Positions 35,511 to 48,000 of a stretch of 64,000 bases of DNA are shown here, in pieces (position 1 is the first letter of the stretch; each line of letters begins with the position of its first letter). The notes beneath the pieces are model-generated. The model was not told the DNA's origin, ran no database searches, and was given only the letters and a program-made list of their open reading frames with translations. The DNA is from Coniella vitis (taxonomy: Eukaryota; Ascomycota; Sordariomycetes; Diaporthales; Schizoparmaceae), in assembly GCA_011317545.1 (NCBI GenBank), contig WUJK01000003.1, positions 1,488,001 through 1,552,000 of the forward strand. The letters are read 5' to 3'. Position numbers and translations under genes: made by a program.

Positions 35511-36719
35511 TCACGATTCGTCCATCTCCTCATCACCCTCATCAACGTCTTCCCAGCTCTCGCCATCCTCTTCCTCTTCTTCGGGCAAGTCGGGCGCCTC
35601 GGTAGCAATCGTTGCAAGCAGCTCCTTTGTGTGCTCGCCTAGCCTCTCATCCTCGTACTCTTGAGCCTCAAAAAGCAACTGACATTGCGCCAGCCATTGC
35701 CTCGCCCGGATCCAGTGTTTCTTCCACGCATCTGCTGCCCCCTGATGCTCCTTGTCTACTGTCGAGTTCTTTATCTTGTCGCCCAGCGTAAACTGTGCCA
35801 GACCACCCAGGTACCAAGACTCAACGCTCGTATCATCATCGAGCACCAACCTCTCACATACGTCGACGGCCCTACTCTCAAGCTCGCACTCCATCAACAG
35901 CCGCGTCAGCGCAACTCTGCTTGGAAAGGGCGGCACTTTCGGGTCCATGGGGTCCAGTTCCTCCCATAGCGCCAGACTTCTCTGCAACGCTGCGACAGCA
36001 TCCTCGCGCCGGTCCTGGCTGACACGCACATTGGCGACCGTCTGCCACGCATCCGGCAACTCGGGCGCCAGCATCGTCGCCTCGGTGATGAGGGCCTCGC
36101 ACCGCGCCTCGGCGTCCTCTTCCCACGACAGATCCGTCATGTAGACCTCGGCGACGGCGCACAGCGTCTCAGCCAGCTTGGCCTTTTTCTCATCGCTCTT
36201 GGCCGCCAACTCTGCTTCGAGCGAGCCGTGCGCGCTTCCCTTGCGCTTGGCTTCGGCCGCCGCGTCCGTCAGCGTTTGGATCTGTGTCCGCAAGCACGCC
36301 GCTGCCTTTTCGAACCACTGCACGGAATCAGCACCCCCGTCTTCGGACAGCTGCGCAAGCCAGTTGAACTTTTCGGGACCGCCGCCGAGGTCCTCAGCGA
36401 GGCCGCCCTCGGCATCGAGTGCAGCAGCTTGCAGGAAGAGAGCGCGCGCCGTGTCGATTTCGCCCAGTTCGACGTGGATCTCGCCGAGGAGGTTGTAGGC
36501 GGCGCAGGCGCGGGCGTCGTCGGATTCCAGCGCGGTATCGAGGGCTTGGCGGGCGACGGCGACGGCGGCGAGCGCGTCGCCCTGTTCCAGGTGGGTGGTT
36601 GCTTCGGCGAGGAGTTGTTTGGGGGTTTTCGAGGCAGCTGACGAGGCAGAGGAGGATTTCTTTGCTTGTTGGACGCGGGCCTTGGCTTTTGCCTTTTTGG
36701 AGGGCCGGGTCGGCGCCAT
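35511..36719 (-). CDS. ACL4: TPR protein, probable ribosomal protein uL4 assembly chaperone
   Basis: A 402-residue, intronless gene. The N-terminus is strongly basic (RPSKKAKAKARVQQAKK). Several TPR-like helical repeats follow, for example AATHLEQGDALAAVAVARQA-type and YNLLGEIHVELGEIDTARAL. The C-terminus is a run of Glu and Asp after APDLP. Yeast Acl4 escorts nascent Rpl4 to the nucleus with a TPR superhelix and acidic tail, and this architecture and length match. The identification rests on architecture plus general resemblance, so another TPR chaperone is possible. I chose the ATG at 36719 (basic N-terminus); the frame upstream reaches only a TTG at 36770. It is divergent from RIB4, with 931 bp between the starts. 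Confidence 0.8.
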   Translation of the reverse strand: MAPTRPSKKAKAKARVQQAKKSSSASSAASKTPKQLLAEATTHLEQGDALAAVAVARQALDTALESDDARACAAYNLLGEIHVELGEIDTARALFLQAAALDAEGGLAEDLGGGPEKFNWLAQLSEDGGADSVQWFEKAAACLRTQIQTLTDAAAEAKRKGSAHGSLEAELAAKSDEKKAKLAETLCAVAEVYMTDLSWEEDAEARCEALITEATMLAPELPDAWQTVANVRVSQDRREDAVAALQRSLALWEELDPMDPKVPPFPSRVALTRLLMECELESRAVDVCERLVLDDDTSVESWYLGGLAQFTLGDKIKNSTVDKEHQGAADAWKKHWIRARQWLAQCQLLFEAQEYEDERLGEHTKELLATIATEAPDLPEEEEEDGESWEDVDEGDEEMDES

Positions 36720-37650
36720 TGTGTGTGTGTTGGTAAAATGGTGGTGTGAATATGACGTGTGTGCGCGCAAGAGTGCGGGAATCGAGTGAGACAGGAAGAG
36801 AGAGGAAAAGTACGGGCGAGCTTGGAAAGAAATACGGTATTAGAGGAACCAGAAGCAGGAAGCAATTTGGTGAGAATGTGACGAGGAAGGTGCACTGGTA
36901 GGGCGTTTTGGGTACGAACCGCCGTGAAATTTCTTATCGCGATAGCAGCCACTGGAGACCCAAGGGCTGTAAGGTGACTCAGCAGCGGAGATCAGCGCAA
37001 CAATTGAGCAAGACCTTGGGTGCGCAGTGGTTACCAAAGTAGTAGAATGCTTTCGCAATGTAGATTCATTCTAAAAGACTCGAAACTGTACGCATTGAAA
37101 ATATTGTTGGCTTACCGTGCTCTCCTACTACGCTGGAAAGGTTTTGGCTTGCAATTCCCTCTCGATTACTATGTAATTTTTTCCAGTACAAGCATTGAAA
37201 TCACGGCTCAATTATAAACCATCATGTAAGCCATGTTGCACCGTACCTGAAGCCCGGGAACGTGCCCCGCCGGTCGTCATGGGCTACTATGGTATGCATG
37301 CATGCGGGATTCACCAGCCCACCAAGCTTGCCCCAGTGGCTGTATGGTGTGCCCCTCCAAACGGAATCGCCGGTTGTCAATGGACCTGATCCCGACCTAC
37401 TCTTCCTGCCACTACTACTACTTTTACTGCTTCAACTGGACCCTGATTTGTCTGTTTCCAACCCTCCTTTGCCCATCAATCCAAACAAAAGCTCTCCTTT
37501 CCATCCCCCACTTCTTCTTACCACTTGCTCACCACTTCCCACCCACCTACCCAACCAACCTCCACGAGCTGTTGCCGCCTTTATAGCTTTCCACTCACCT
37601 TATCCAACTACACCACCCTGACCATCCTCACCATCACCGCTACGTACACA
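36720..37650. other. Divergent promoter region between ACL4 and RIB4
   Basis: 931 bp shared by two divergent housekeeping genes. The RIB4 side (about 37390-37650) is pyrimidine-rich, as is common in fungal leaders. No gene is seen. Confidence 0.65.
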
Positions 37651-38368
37651 ATGAAGGGCCCCACCCCAGAGCAGCACGACGGCACTGGCCTACGCATCGG
37701 CATCGTACACGCCCGCTGGAACGCCGAGATCATTGACCCTCTGCTTGAGGGCACAAGGGCCAAGCTACTGGCCTGCGGCGTCCACGAGAGCAACATCATC
37801 GTCGAGTCGGTGCCAGGCTCTTGGGAACTGCCCAGTGCTGTCCAGCGGTATGTATAGCAGAAACATCAGCTCAGCACGCCCGAGTATCCCCCCGGAAGCT
37901 AATCATGTTTGGTTCCCTCATGCTATGCAATACAGCCTCTTTGCCGCCTCCCAAGTCCAATCCTCCACCTCGTCCACCTCCTCCGCAGGCGACCTCCTTG
38001 GCGGCTCCACCACAGACCTCACGGCGCTCGCATCACCCGCGAAACCAAAAACCTCGGCATCGTCACCACAAACATCCACCGCACCCTTTGACGCCCTCAT
38101 CGCCATTGGCGTCCTCATCAAGGGCGAAACGATGCACTTTGAATACATTGCCGACGCCGTCTCGCACGGCCTCATGCGCGTCCAGCTCGACACGGGCGTC
38201 CCCGTCATCTTTGGTGTCCTGACGGTCCTCACAGAGGACCAGGCCAAGGCCCGCGCGGGAATCACAAGTGGGAGCCACAACCACGGCGAGGACTGGGGCC
38301 TGGCGGCTGTGGAAATGGCGCAAAAGAAAAAGGGTTGGGCTGCAGGTAAGGTTGCCGGTTCGTCCTAA
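37651..38368 (+). CDS. RIB4: 6,7-dimethyl-8-ribityllumazine synthase (riboflavin pathway)
   Basis: This enzyme condenses 5-amino-6-ribitylaminouracil with 3,4-dihydroxy-2-butanone 4-phosphate to give the riboflavin precursor. Two exons (37651-37847, 37936-38368) encode 209 residues. The N-terminal substrate site is IGIVHARWNAEII, followed by VESVPGSWELPSAVQR. GVLIKGETMHFEYIADAV carries the catalytic His (about residue 132), and PVIFGVLTVLTEDQAKAR follows. A Ser/Thr/Ala-rich insertion of about 35 residues starts just after the intron (about 73-108). The intron is 88 nt (GTATGT...TACAG, phase 2) and re-forms the Arg codon of QRLFAASQ. The start ATG fits the family N-terminus. Confidence 0.94.
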
Positions 38369-39088
38369 GCCTAGAGTGTGGTAGAAGAATGAGTAAATGT
38401 GAGGTTCGAGAAGGTCTCGACAAAAAACTCAAAAAGATATGGAAGAATGCGCAAGTCTTGTCTGTATTTATCTAGGAAAACCTACCTGTCCTTTCGGCTA
38501 TTTTAGAGTTTAGAAAAAGAAAAGAAAGGAAAGACCAAGACGCCGGTCGCACTTGTTCAACCATGTCAAAAAAAAATAAAAAAATTCAAGATAACAATGA
38601 AACTGTATGCAAGCGATTATGCTGAACATGAAGGACTCGCGAACAAATCTCTCATACATGTCAGAACTCAAAATCTCAAACAAAACTCCTTCAGGTAATG
38701 CTAACATTAGAATTAACTCTCCGTAAGGGGATGTCTATGATGCCTCGTCCCTGAAAAACGAACCCAAAAATGCTTTCAGAAACCAAGAATAACTCGCAAA
38801 CGCCCCTCTTTTTAAGAAGACAACAAAAATATCAACAAGCCTGATGTTACCATGTACACACAATCAAATCAATTTATCCTTCCTGCTGAACTGCTCGTCC
38901 TGACATCGTCGTATTCTCCATCAAGTGCCTCCTCTCAAATACCGTCTCCAAGTCATACTTGCTGCCAAAATGCGTTTCCAAAAAAAAGAAGGAAAAAAAA
39001 AGAAGAAACAACGAGAAGCTTGTCGAGACAAGTCGAGTTGTGATCACCCTTCTCGAGCTGGCGTCACTACCTCAATAAATGGTCCCTT
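38369..39088. other. Convergent 3' spacer, no gene seen
   Basis: 720 bp of A/T-rich sequence with A runs (38568-38584 and about 38980-39005) between RIB4 and the convergent unknown gene; it holds the 3' UTRs of both. Confidence 0.65.
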
Positions 39089-42000
39089 TCATGTGATGAG
39101 CGAGCCGATGTCGATATCGCCGGGTGCCAACGTCTTTCTCAACCTCCAGGTCGACTTCCTCGAATCCTTCTTGGCCTTCATGGCTGCCCAGCCCTCTTCG
39201 TCATCGTCATCGGCTTCATTTGAAGCAGACGGCCTCTTGCTGTTGGGGGACCCTGATTTGAACGTACTGTTGTCCCCTATAGAACCGAAAGCGCCCGGCA
39301 TGAATGATTTCCGGTTCGCTTCTGGCGTTGTCGTCGACGCGGCTGGAAGGTGTGATACTGGGCGGTAACGACCAGGGAGCCCAATGTTGCTGCGTTCAGA
39401 AGGAGCAATGGATGGCGCGTAGCCTTGGCCCCGAATCGACCCTGCATATCCTGCGCGTGGAGCAGGAGGCGGTTGTAGCCACGACGCAGAACTCGGTTGA
39501 ACCATGCTCATAGTGCGCCCCTGCATATCTGGCCTGGACGAGTCCATCCTTGGCGTCTCCAGGTACGAAGCCCGGGTACCGGCCATATCGAGACCCATGC
39601 CTGCGCCCAATCCATTCATGCCCATTCCACCCATCATGGGAATATGACCCAGCGACTGACTGTTGACGTGCCCAGCAGAGCGAGGAGGCTCCGGGCCCTG
39701 CGAGTTACCTGCCATCATTTGCATGAATTGCATCTGCATTTGTAGAAATTGGGACATTTGTTGCGACAATTGGACCTGCGCCTGCTCTCCCGGTGACATC
39801 ATGTTCTGCATAGCCATTGCTTGAGGATACATCATCTGAGGTGGAATTCCATGAATAGGGTCAAATCCGCCAGGACCCATCGCAGGCGATCCCTGGAAGC
39901 CATCCATGGGGGGGACTTGTGGGCTTCCACGTCTCAGTGAGCGAGCTCTTTCTTCGCTGGCAATAACCCCGACAAGACCTCCGGGTGGGACAGGTGGAGC
40001 TTGTCCAGCAGGAACTCCGCCTCCCAGAGCAAAACTCTCGCGGACTGAAGGGTTGACGAGTCCATAGGGGTCTTGAGGCAAGCCCCGGGCAAAAGGCGGA
40101 AGACCGCCACCAGCCACTGCCATATTGCCCGCAGCAGAACCAGGTCTCTGGAAGCTCGGCTGAGCAGCCTGCCGCAAGTTCGGGTTGGACATCATGGTGC
40201 TCAGTCGCGTAGGAGGTCTGTTCTTGTTTGGAAAGCCATGGGCTGCCAGAATTGCCAGTGGCACCTCCTCGTCATCTTCGCCATCGGAAGGCTGGTTCAG
40301 CTGACCTTCGGGTGTGGTGAGGCTGGGTATGCTGAGATTGGGTGTGCTGAAGGATATGGACATGGCGGGACGTGTGACTGGCGCGTCCGCTGCCTCGCCT
40401 GTGACTTTCATCATCTGCTGCCGGTAGACAGACATGTGCGCCTCTTGCTTTCTTCGCTGCTTCGCTACTTGTCGGGACTTCTCAGCCTCATCCTCATCGT
40501 CCTCATACTGGTCGTCCTCATCTTCCTCGGTAGGTATATTTTCGCGCATCTTTTCGTATTCGGCACGTCGTGACTCGACCTCTTTGTCCTTGCGATACTT
40601 TTCGAACTCGGACGGGGTCATGACCTTGTTTTGCGCCGGTGTGTGCGTGCCATAATCCTCTCTTGTGGGTTGTTGGCGCGGTGTATTGAGCCTGGAGGTG
40701 TCCAAGGGCACATTATCGAACAAGTTATCGTCGTCATCGGCTAGCTCGAGCTTCGATGCAGGCGATTTTGGTTCCACCACCATGTAACCCCGACTCGAGT
40801 CATTATTTGCTCCTCGAGCGCGTCCTCCGATGGCTTCGATTGGAGTCACACTTCGGCTGTTGGCATCGGTCATAAACCGGTTGACAGCCAAGAGCGTGCT
40901 GTCGAGATCATCCTCATCATTATAATCGGCTGTAGGTGCCTTTTTCTGTCTGCTGAAAATTGCGCTTGTTCTCTTGAGAAGATTATCCGACGACGTCGAC
41001 GTCTTGAGGGCTCGGGGAGATTCCATTGTGTTGTCAGCGTAATTCGGAATAGGAGGAGGTGGGTTCTCGGGTGCAGCGAGGAGGACTTCATTCGAACGAT
41101 TGCTGGCCCATGAGTGCTGTGGAGGCTCGATTTTGGAAGATCGGTCAATCTTGATTGGCGAAGGAGCCTTTCCTCTGTCGCCTGCCATGCTGGAGGCTGG
41201 TACTGCTTGTTTCGCTTTTTCATCACGCAGTGTCATGACGCTGGAGCGCTTGTCAAAACCCGAAAACATCTTGCTGAAACTGCCACCGAGGTCCAATCCA
41301 ATGTCTTGGTCCAACTGTGGCGTGACTGTGGCGTCCGTGGATGATGTCGTGGCCCTGGCCCTGCCGGCTTTGTACTGGTCAGGGACTTGCGGAACGTCGG
41401 GGGTCTCTGGACTGCGTTGCTCGTCCGCAGGAGGCAAAGGCAGATGTTTCTTGGAGCCACCAAAGGACCAAGATCGGCCTGACTTGAGAAAAGATGTTGG
41501 TCGAGGCGTTGCTTGAGGGATACCGTCGATCATTGTCTTTCTGTGGTTTGCCAGCTTCCAATCGTCCTGGCCGCTTAGGTCTGCCGAGGACGGTGTGGTC
41601 GAAGCATTGCTGTGTCGGGAAGAGTTGTCGGTTGAGTTGGTCTTAGTGGTATTGTAAGATCCACTGCCCCTAGTGTGCAAGAGTCAGCCCTGGCTCCACT
41701 CCAGGCCCCATTGAGCCTTGGCCTCTCCGTCCACCATGAACTTTGTTCGAGACACGAGTTACTGGGGTGACTAATAAGATTGACCATCCTTGTGGGAAAT
41801 TGGGACAACCCCTAGCACCGCAACGTCGTAAGCCCCACTGGAATGGACCACCAAACAAGACTCACCGATTTCCGTTGGGCTTGACATCAGCGAAGATATT
41901 CTCCTCGTAGGATACGTCCACAGCAGTTGTTCTCGGCAGTGCATGGGTTTTGGCGGATAGCCTCACCCCCCCATCAAAAGACCTGCCGTTCGGATCTGAC

Positions 42001-42095
42001 ACTTCTGAGCGTTCTAGCACGCGAAATGAGGGAGCTGCAACATCATTGTCGCCTTCCGCAATTGATTTGCGCTTCCCGAATGCGAATCTAGGCAT
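39089..42095 (-). CDS. Large low-complexity protein of unknown function
   Basis: I do not recognise this gene. Two exons (42095-41866, 41669-39089) give 936 residues with a short basic start, MPRFAFGKRKS. Seen: an Asp/Glu patch (EEDEDDQYEDDEDE) next to a Lys/Arg/Gln-rich probable coiled coil (KQRRKQEAHMSVYRQQM), a well-ordered-looking stretch EEVPLAILAAHGFPNKNRPP, a Pro/Gly/Met-rich region with MQMQFMQMM, and a C-terminal GWAAMKAKKDSRKSTWRLRK block. There are no membrane helices or signal peptide. The pattern of short ordered motifs within disorder suggests a scaffold or cortical protein, but that is a guess. The intron is 196 nt (GTGAGT...CTAG, phase 2) and joins NGNR to GSGSY, a good continuation of frame. 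Confidence 0.8.
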
Positions 42096-44120
42096 GTGTG
42101 CTTGGTGACGGTGGGGGGTTTGCTTCCAGCAGGATCAGCCACGGCCCAGAGATGCTCCAAAGGCAAAAAAGCGGGTTGAAGTATTTGAGCATGCACTGAC
42201 GGAAACGTGATGCTTAAATTTTGAGTGCTGTCCGTATTCCCGGGCCTTTAGTAGCAATGTATAATGGGGTCCTTGTTCAGCCGGTGATGGCAATACGAGG
42301 CGGAGCGCAGTGGCGCAGAGTGGGCGGGCGAATGTGCAGGGTCTGCGCAAAACAAGAAAAAGTGAGATGGGGCGGCGGAGATGTGAAGAGAAAAAATCAC
42401 GGCTCGAATTCGGATGCCTGGCTCAAAATAATAGATGCGCGTAGCCGGTCAACTGTATTCAGAGAGGATGCAGCGTCAGTAATGCTCGTAAGGTCTTGAC
42501 ATGCAGCCGCCGCCTGCGATCCCCGCTGCTTGGTTTTGGGGGCATTTCAAGAACGGCATGAGGGTATCGCAATGTGCACAGCCAAAGACTGCCATGAGAT
42601 CGGCACTCGGATGATCAGAGCGGAGACGTCCATGATCACAGCATCTTTTCTGCTGCAACGAGAGCAGAAGGATCCGGGAAGGGGGGGGGGTGCTTTGCGG
42701 CATGGCTTGGATGGCGGACACGGCGCAGCTACTTGGCAAACGGGTAGAGTGCTTAAGCCAGTCATAGTAGGACACGTCCTGGAGAGGAGCAACAGACAGC
42801 TCCTTGAAGCTCAGAGAAACTGCAAAAGAGACAACGGGTAAACCAACTTACGGGTTCGGTCATCAAGATGAGGTACACCATGAGATAAACAGACGGAACG
42901 GAATCCTAAATGACGGCGCTCAAGGGAACCAGAAATGAGCGAAGGTCAAGACAAGACCAGGAACGGCGAGGCCCGACGCTGCGACGAGGGCGATGGTGCG
43001 AGCGAAAGAGAAAGAGAGAGAAAGAGAGAGGACGAGATTGGGATATTTTTCCTGGTGTTTCAACAATCGAATTGTTGGGTGGTGACGCAAAGATTATGGC
43101 GGCGGGCGGGCGCTTGGAGCAGCTGGCGGGCTGGTTGTACCTTTGAGGAAGCGCGTTTCGTCGTCGTCCAGGGTCTCGGAAGGTGCAAGCTTTCGTGAAA
43201 GCACAGGACGTCGTCCCGATGCTGTGCTGGGCCGGCGATGGGCACGGCGTGCCTCGAGATGCTGCTGTGCTTCAGAACGAAGGACTAATAGACGCAAAAA
43301 GCTCGGAAGGGCCGTCGGCGCACGGTGGCTCAGCCCCGGTCGGCAGCGCGTAGCACAATGTAGCCAAAAAATACAAAGAAAGGGCGTCAAGACGATGGAG
43401 CCGGGGCCGTGAGTCAGGTCCAGGGCAGCAAAAAGTGAGAAAAAGAAGGGAAAAAAGAAACTGGGGAGATGGCCAATGGAGAAGAAGGCACCGTCGTTAG
43501 GCGTGTTGCGTGTAGCACGGAATAGAGAAGATGGAAAACAGGCAACGACAACAATCGGGTAATGGAAGCAGAGCGAGCGCAGCGCAGCTCGTTGGATGAA
43601 AGGGGCCGGCGTGTCCCGGGGGGTTGGCTAAGAGGTTGGCTGGGTGCTGGGCTGGCTGGGCTCGGATCTGCTTTGGGCCCAGCATCCAGGGGCGCTTGTT
43701 TGCAAAGAGAGCAGTGAGGTGAGCGGCGGGGAATACTGGGTTGCAGTGACGCCAGCGTCAGTGCCAGCGCCTTCCGCATGGCGAGCCCTGCGAGCCCAGC
43801 AGGCCCCTGGCCTTGGGCGGCGTACATAGTACATGTACCCGTCCCGTATTGATCGCCCCTAGCCTTGATGCAGTAGGCCTGGATCCGCATGACATCCTGC
43901 AACCAGTTGCCAGCCCATCCTTCCCACTGCATGCGCGCCGCAGTACAGTACTCGATAGCCTTCTACATAGTGCAACTGTGAGTAAGTATCTAGGTAGTTG
44001 CTTGTCCAAAGTATGGCTTGCGCTGTCCAGTACGCGCGTACAAAGCATACTAAGCAGATATGCCTTTTCTTTTCTCTAGTCAGTTTACCTTGGGAGAAAC
44101 CAGAAGACCACTATGAACTC

Positions 44121-44121
<1 letters not shown>

Positions 44122-44187
<66 letters not shown>
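44122..44187. repeat. Poly(A) tract, 66 nt
   Basis: An uninterrupted run of 66 A, the longest homopolymer in the window. It could be a retroposon tail, an expanded microsatellite or an assembly effect. No LINE-like coding sequence is visible upstream. Confidence 0.95.
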
Positions 44188-44189
<2 letters not shown>

Positions 44190-45014
44190 GACAAAGAAAG
44201 AACAAGGGTGTGTGATTAAGAGCCTCGCTTCTCTGCAGGTTGCAACCACGGGCTTGGCTGGTGCGCATAGAAGTGCTACTATGTATACTATGTAAGTACA
44301 GGCGGTACCTGGGCCGAGAACCCACCAATTGCTATGTACCATAAGTACATGGTAACATTGTACAGAAGGAGCAACCCACTCCCCTCTACTATGTACCAGC
44401 GTGCTTATTAGGCACATTCTTGCCGAATAAGCTAAATTTTAAAATTAGCGGCTCCTTGTGCAGATGCGAGCTTGCCATCCAGAAACTTGGCCAACCATCA
44501 CATGTATCTTCAGCACAGTAACGCGCAGCAAACGCGCGGTGCGCGTGGCACAAAAGGCTGGCTGCTAGGCGCATCACACCGGGTTCCCATCTGAGGATTT
44601 TCTGTGTGTATCGTGTCATGGCGAGGGAAGAAATAGTTGGGTTCCATCTGAGACGGCAAGAGGAGAAAGAGAGCTCGCAAACCTGCGGCGCCATCGGGGT
44701 CGGAACGAAATCATAAATGAACACTTCCAAACCACTGTGTTAGTAGGTTTGGACGGGATCTCTAGCTGTTGCTTAGCACATGGTAACGTACCCCTCAGCG
44801 GTCTCGGGAGCTTGTTTGGACCTGCACACATGCTGTCTCGGGGGCTCTTTCTGTCGATTGCACACTAAACCCCTTGAGTGCTTAGCAGCACCGCCGCCAC
44901 GGCCCTTCTGCGGTTGCATAATCCAGGCCTGCCTTCACATGCCTGCACCGATCTGTTTGCTGGATCTGGCCAGTTTGGCAGTCCCCCATTCTCCAGCGCT
45001 TCCAGGCACAAGGG

Positions 45015-45044
45015 ACCGGCACCGGCACCGGCACCGGCACAGGC
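45015..45044. repeat. Hexanucleotide ACCGGC repeat
   Basis: Four exact ACCGGC units followed by one ACAGGC unit. Confidence 0.9.
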
Positions 45045-48000
45045 ACAGAGTACTAGCACAGACACGCCCTGGCTGCATCCGACCAGAGGCGCCCGTCATA
45101 TTTGGGACGGGTTCGCAAATGCTGCGGTGTACATCCTAGTAGCAGATGGCCCTTCCACCTCAACAAGTACCAGCCGGCCATGTAAGCAGTACAGTTCGCA
45201 GCAGCGGCCGGTATGCGGTGACCCAAAGTGTGAATCACTGGGAGAGCGAGGTTTCTGCGGGTGGCTGGACAGAATCTTCCGAGAGAATCTTCCGATGCTG
45301 TGCTTTTGACCACCTAGCAGCCAGAGGTACATACCCCATGGCAAGCCAACCTTACTACAGAAGACCACAATATGCTTGCAAACTACGTAGACATCCCATT
45401 CTCGCCGTTTCCGCCCCGTTGCCCAAACATCCCACCTGCAACGGGCGTCTCTCTCGGTGTGGGGTGTTTCCCCCTAGCGGTGGCATATGTACCTGCTATG
45501 TACATACCATGTACAGCCAAACATTACTCAGAAAATGCCTTTTCCGGACTGTATCACAATCACACTGGTACAATACGCACGGCATCAACAAGGGCTTGGC
45601 CCCAAGTAATGCAGCGCAAAACCTGTTCTGTTCGTGTCTGCGAGACATACATGGTACCATGGCGACGGGAAATGGACAAATCGGGGCCACAAAACATCAG
45701 TGAGGCATATCTTACATTCTCATTACCTGGTTTCGCTACACACAGCCCAGAGATGGAACGGAGAGAAAGAGAGAGAAAAACACTGGCGAAGCCTTACGAG
45801 CTGGCTGAAGCCAGGCCTGCCACATTCAGAATTCATTCAACTGTGTCCACCACACATGTACATGAGTAGTGTCATTATAAGCGTCAGATTGCGACTTTCT
45901 CGACCAAAGTATGCCTGGGCAGTGATTCTGTTGTGCACTGCTTTTATCAAGTGGGCCACCGGGCCAGCAGCGCTGCTTCGAACGAGGGGATAGTCTGGGT
46001 GTGGGATTTGCTCTGCGAAATGGACTAACAACAACAGCAACGTATGACTACTGTACTATCGCACATACCAAGCAAGGCAATGAGCAATCACTCATAGTAC
46101 TATGTATGACATGACGGCAAGCAGATCACCCAACCTGTTTCCCCAGCTTCCCCCTGAATCAACTCTCTGGACCGTGCATCAAGAGATCTACCTTGCGTCC
46201 CCACCAAGCTGCCCGTGCCAGACAAAGTCAACAGAGTTAAAGCAAAAGTATGCATTGGCGTAGAGTAGTCGGCAGCTAAAGAAACCGAGAGAGATCCAAC
46301 AGGACGCCGTGGGCAATCACCAACCAAGTCAAGGCATAGGACTCCAAAACCAGCCAAATCTTTTCTCCTTGGCTGGCGCGAACTTGAGCTGCGTGCAGAT
46401 ACTATACATAGTAATAGCACTTGGCATCCTCGGGAGCATTGATCCACTTCTTTGGCTGTACTGGGTATCATAGTATAGTACCAGCTATAGTACACAGCAC
46501 ATCAGTACCCGATCGGCCGTTGCAGGTACATTACTATGTAGATGGTCACCGTGGGTCACCGTGGGTCTGGCCCGTCAAAAATCAATGCTTACGATCCACT
46601 TGCCCCCGCAACATCGTGCCATAACTACCTGGTGTCGCCCTCGAACTATTACTCTGTAGTAATAATAGCCCAAGCACCGTGATGGTTGACCGCAGTGGGT
46701 GCTACCTCCGGAAGGCGTCTGTCCTTGTTCTGTTGGTTGTCCTGGTTGTGCTATGTAAACAAACGGCTTGCCCCTTCGTGTCCTTTGTTCTTCTCTTCGA
46801 CATAGAAGTAAAGAACTAACAAGAAAAAAGATCAGCCTATCCGCATCGTACACACTGCAAAACAATATTGGAATAGGTACTTCAGTACTGGATTATGCAG
46901 TTGGACCCCCAAGCTCGGCTCCCTTTCCTAACTCAAGCATGGGATTGACAATGCAATTTCCAGACCGTAATCTGGTCTATTCTGCCGTGGCGATCGATCC
47001 ATGGGGTTTTGGCCTTGGAGCCTCCATCAACCCTATGTACCTTATTAGTTGTAACGTCAATAGCTGGAGACCTCTAATCATCTGCTCGAATCAGTTTCTT
47101 TGGGGGTGGGTAGGGGGATGGTTGCTATCAACACGTTCGCTTTTTCGGCTCGGCGCATGAATTCCGACTCAATTCCAGAAGCGCGAAATTGATGGACCGA
47201 TTCCTTCCCCTTTCTTATGTGCAAGCAAACAGTAAGTGTGAATATGTGGATATTGCAAGTATGTATAATCTCAAGTCTCCACAGGACATTTCGATCATCA
47301 TCAATAGCAACAATATTGCACGCCATACACGTAGTGATTGCCAAAAGTAACTGTGTTTTCGGTAATGTAACTTCATATCATGTTCGACTACCAAGTCTCT
47401 TGCCAACATTTCCGTGCTGCTTTCAGACATATAGATTCATCCCTCAGCAGTCGGCAACTCTGCAAGCCTGTTGTTCTTGCTCTGCCCGGTGAAGCACTCG
47501 GTGCGAAATACTTCGTATAGAACACGTTCAGCTCCGTAGCACTTTAATGGTGAAGACATAATGTACATGTGCTTATAGTACCTGCTTGATATACAAGCCA
47601 CTCCCAGCCTTCAGCGCCAAGCGTATGTACAATAGTACTACATAGTATGCACTCGTCGACCATCTCAGTACGAGGAGGCCTTGATCTTTTTCTCACTGAC
47701 TGATTTTTTTTTTTTTGGTCGGCCGGGGCCGAATACGAGCTTGTACATAGTAGCTGCCCAAAAAAAGCGCGTGGGGCGCCCTATTGAGTTAATCTGGGCC
47801 CCATACGAAGCTGCAAAGAAACCATCATTGCCGCGGCTCCTCCGGAGTGTGCAAAAATGCAGCGTGGCAATCATGATTGATCAACAAAGGCCCAACAAGC
47901 AAAGGAGAAGAAAAGAGAATCCATCACGCATACGGCGAAAGCCAGACTGACACTTAATTTACTTGATAAACCTCGGGAGTCCCCACCTGGGACGATGGAC

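Noticed and set aside
41670..41865. Possible extra exon inside the 196-nt intron of the unknown gene
   Set aside because: A direct junction of 41866 to 41669 keeps the frame with good GTGAGT and CTAG signals. No internal acceptor-donor pair gives a better reading.
44389..44831. Minus-strand frames near an AT-rich patch
   Set aside because: Two overlapping frames show no recognised motif, no splice continuation and no family resemblance.
47681..47950. Plus-strand frame rich in Lys and Arg, considered as a transposase fragment
   Set aside because: It begins in a T run, has no catalytic motif, and nothing around it continues the frame.
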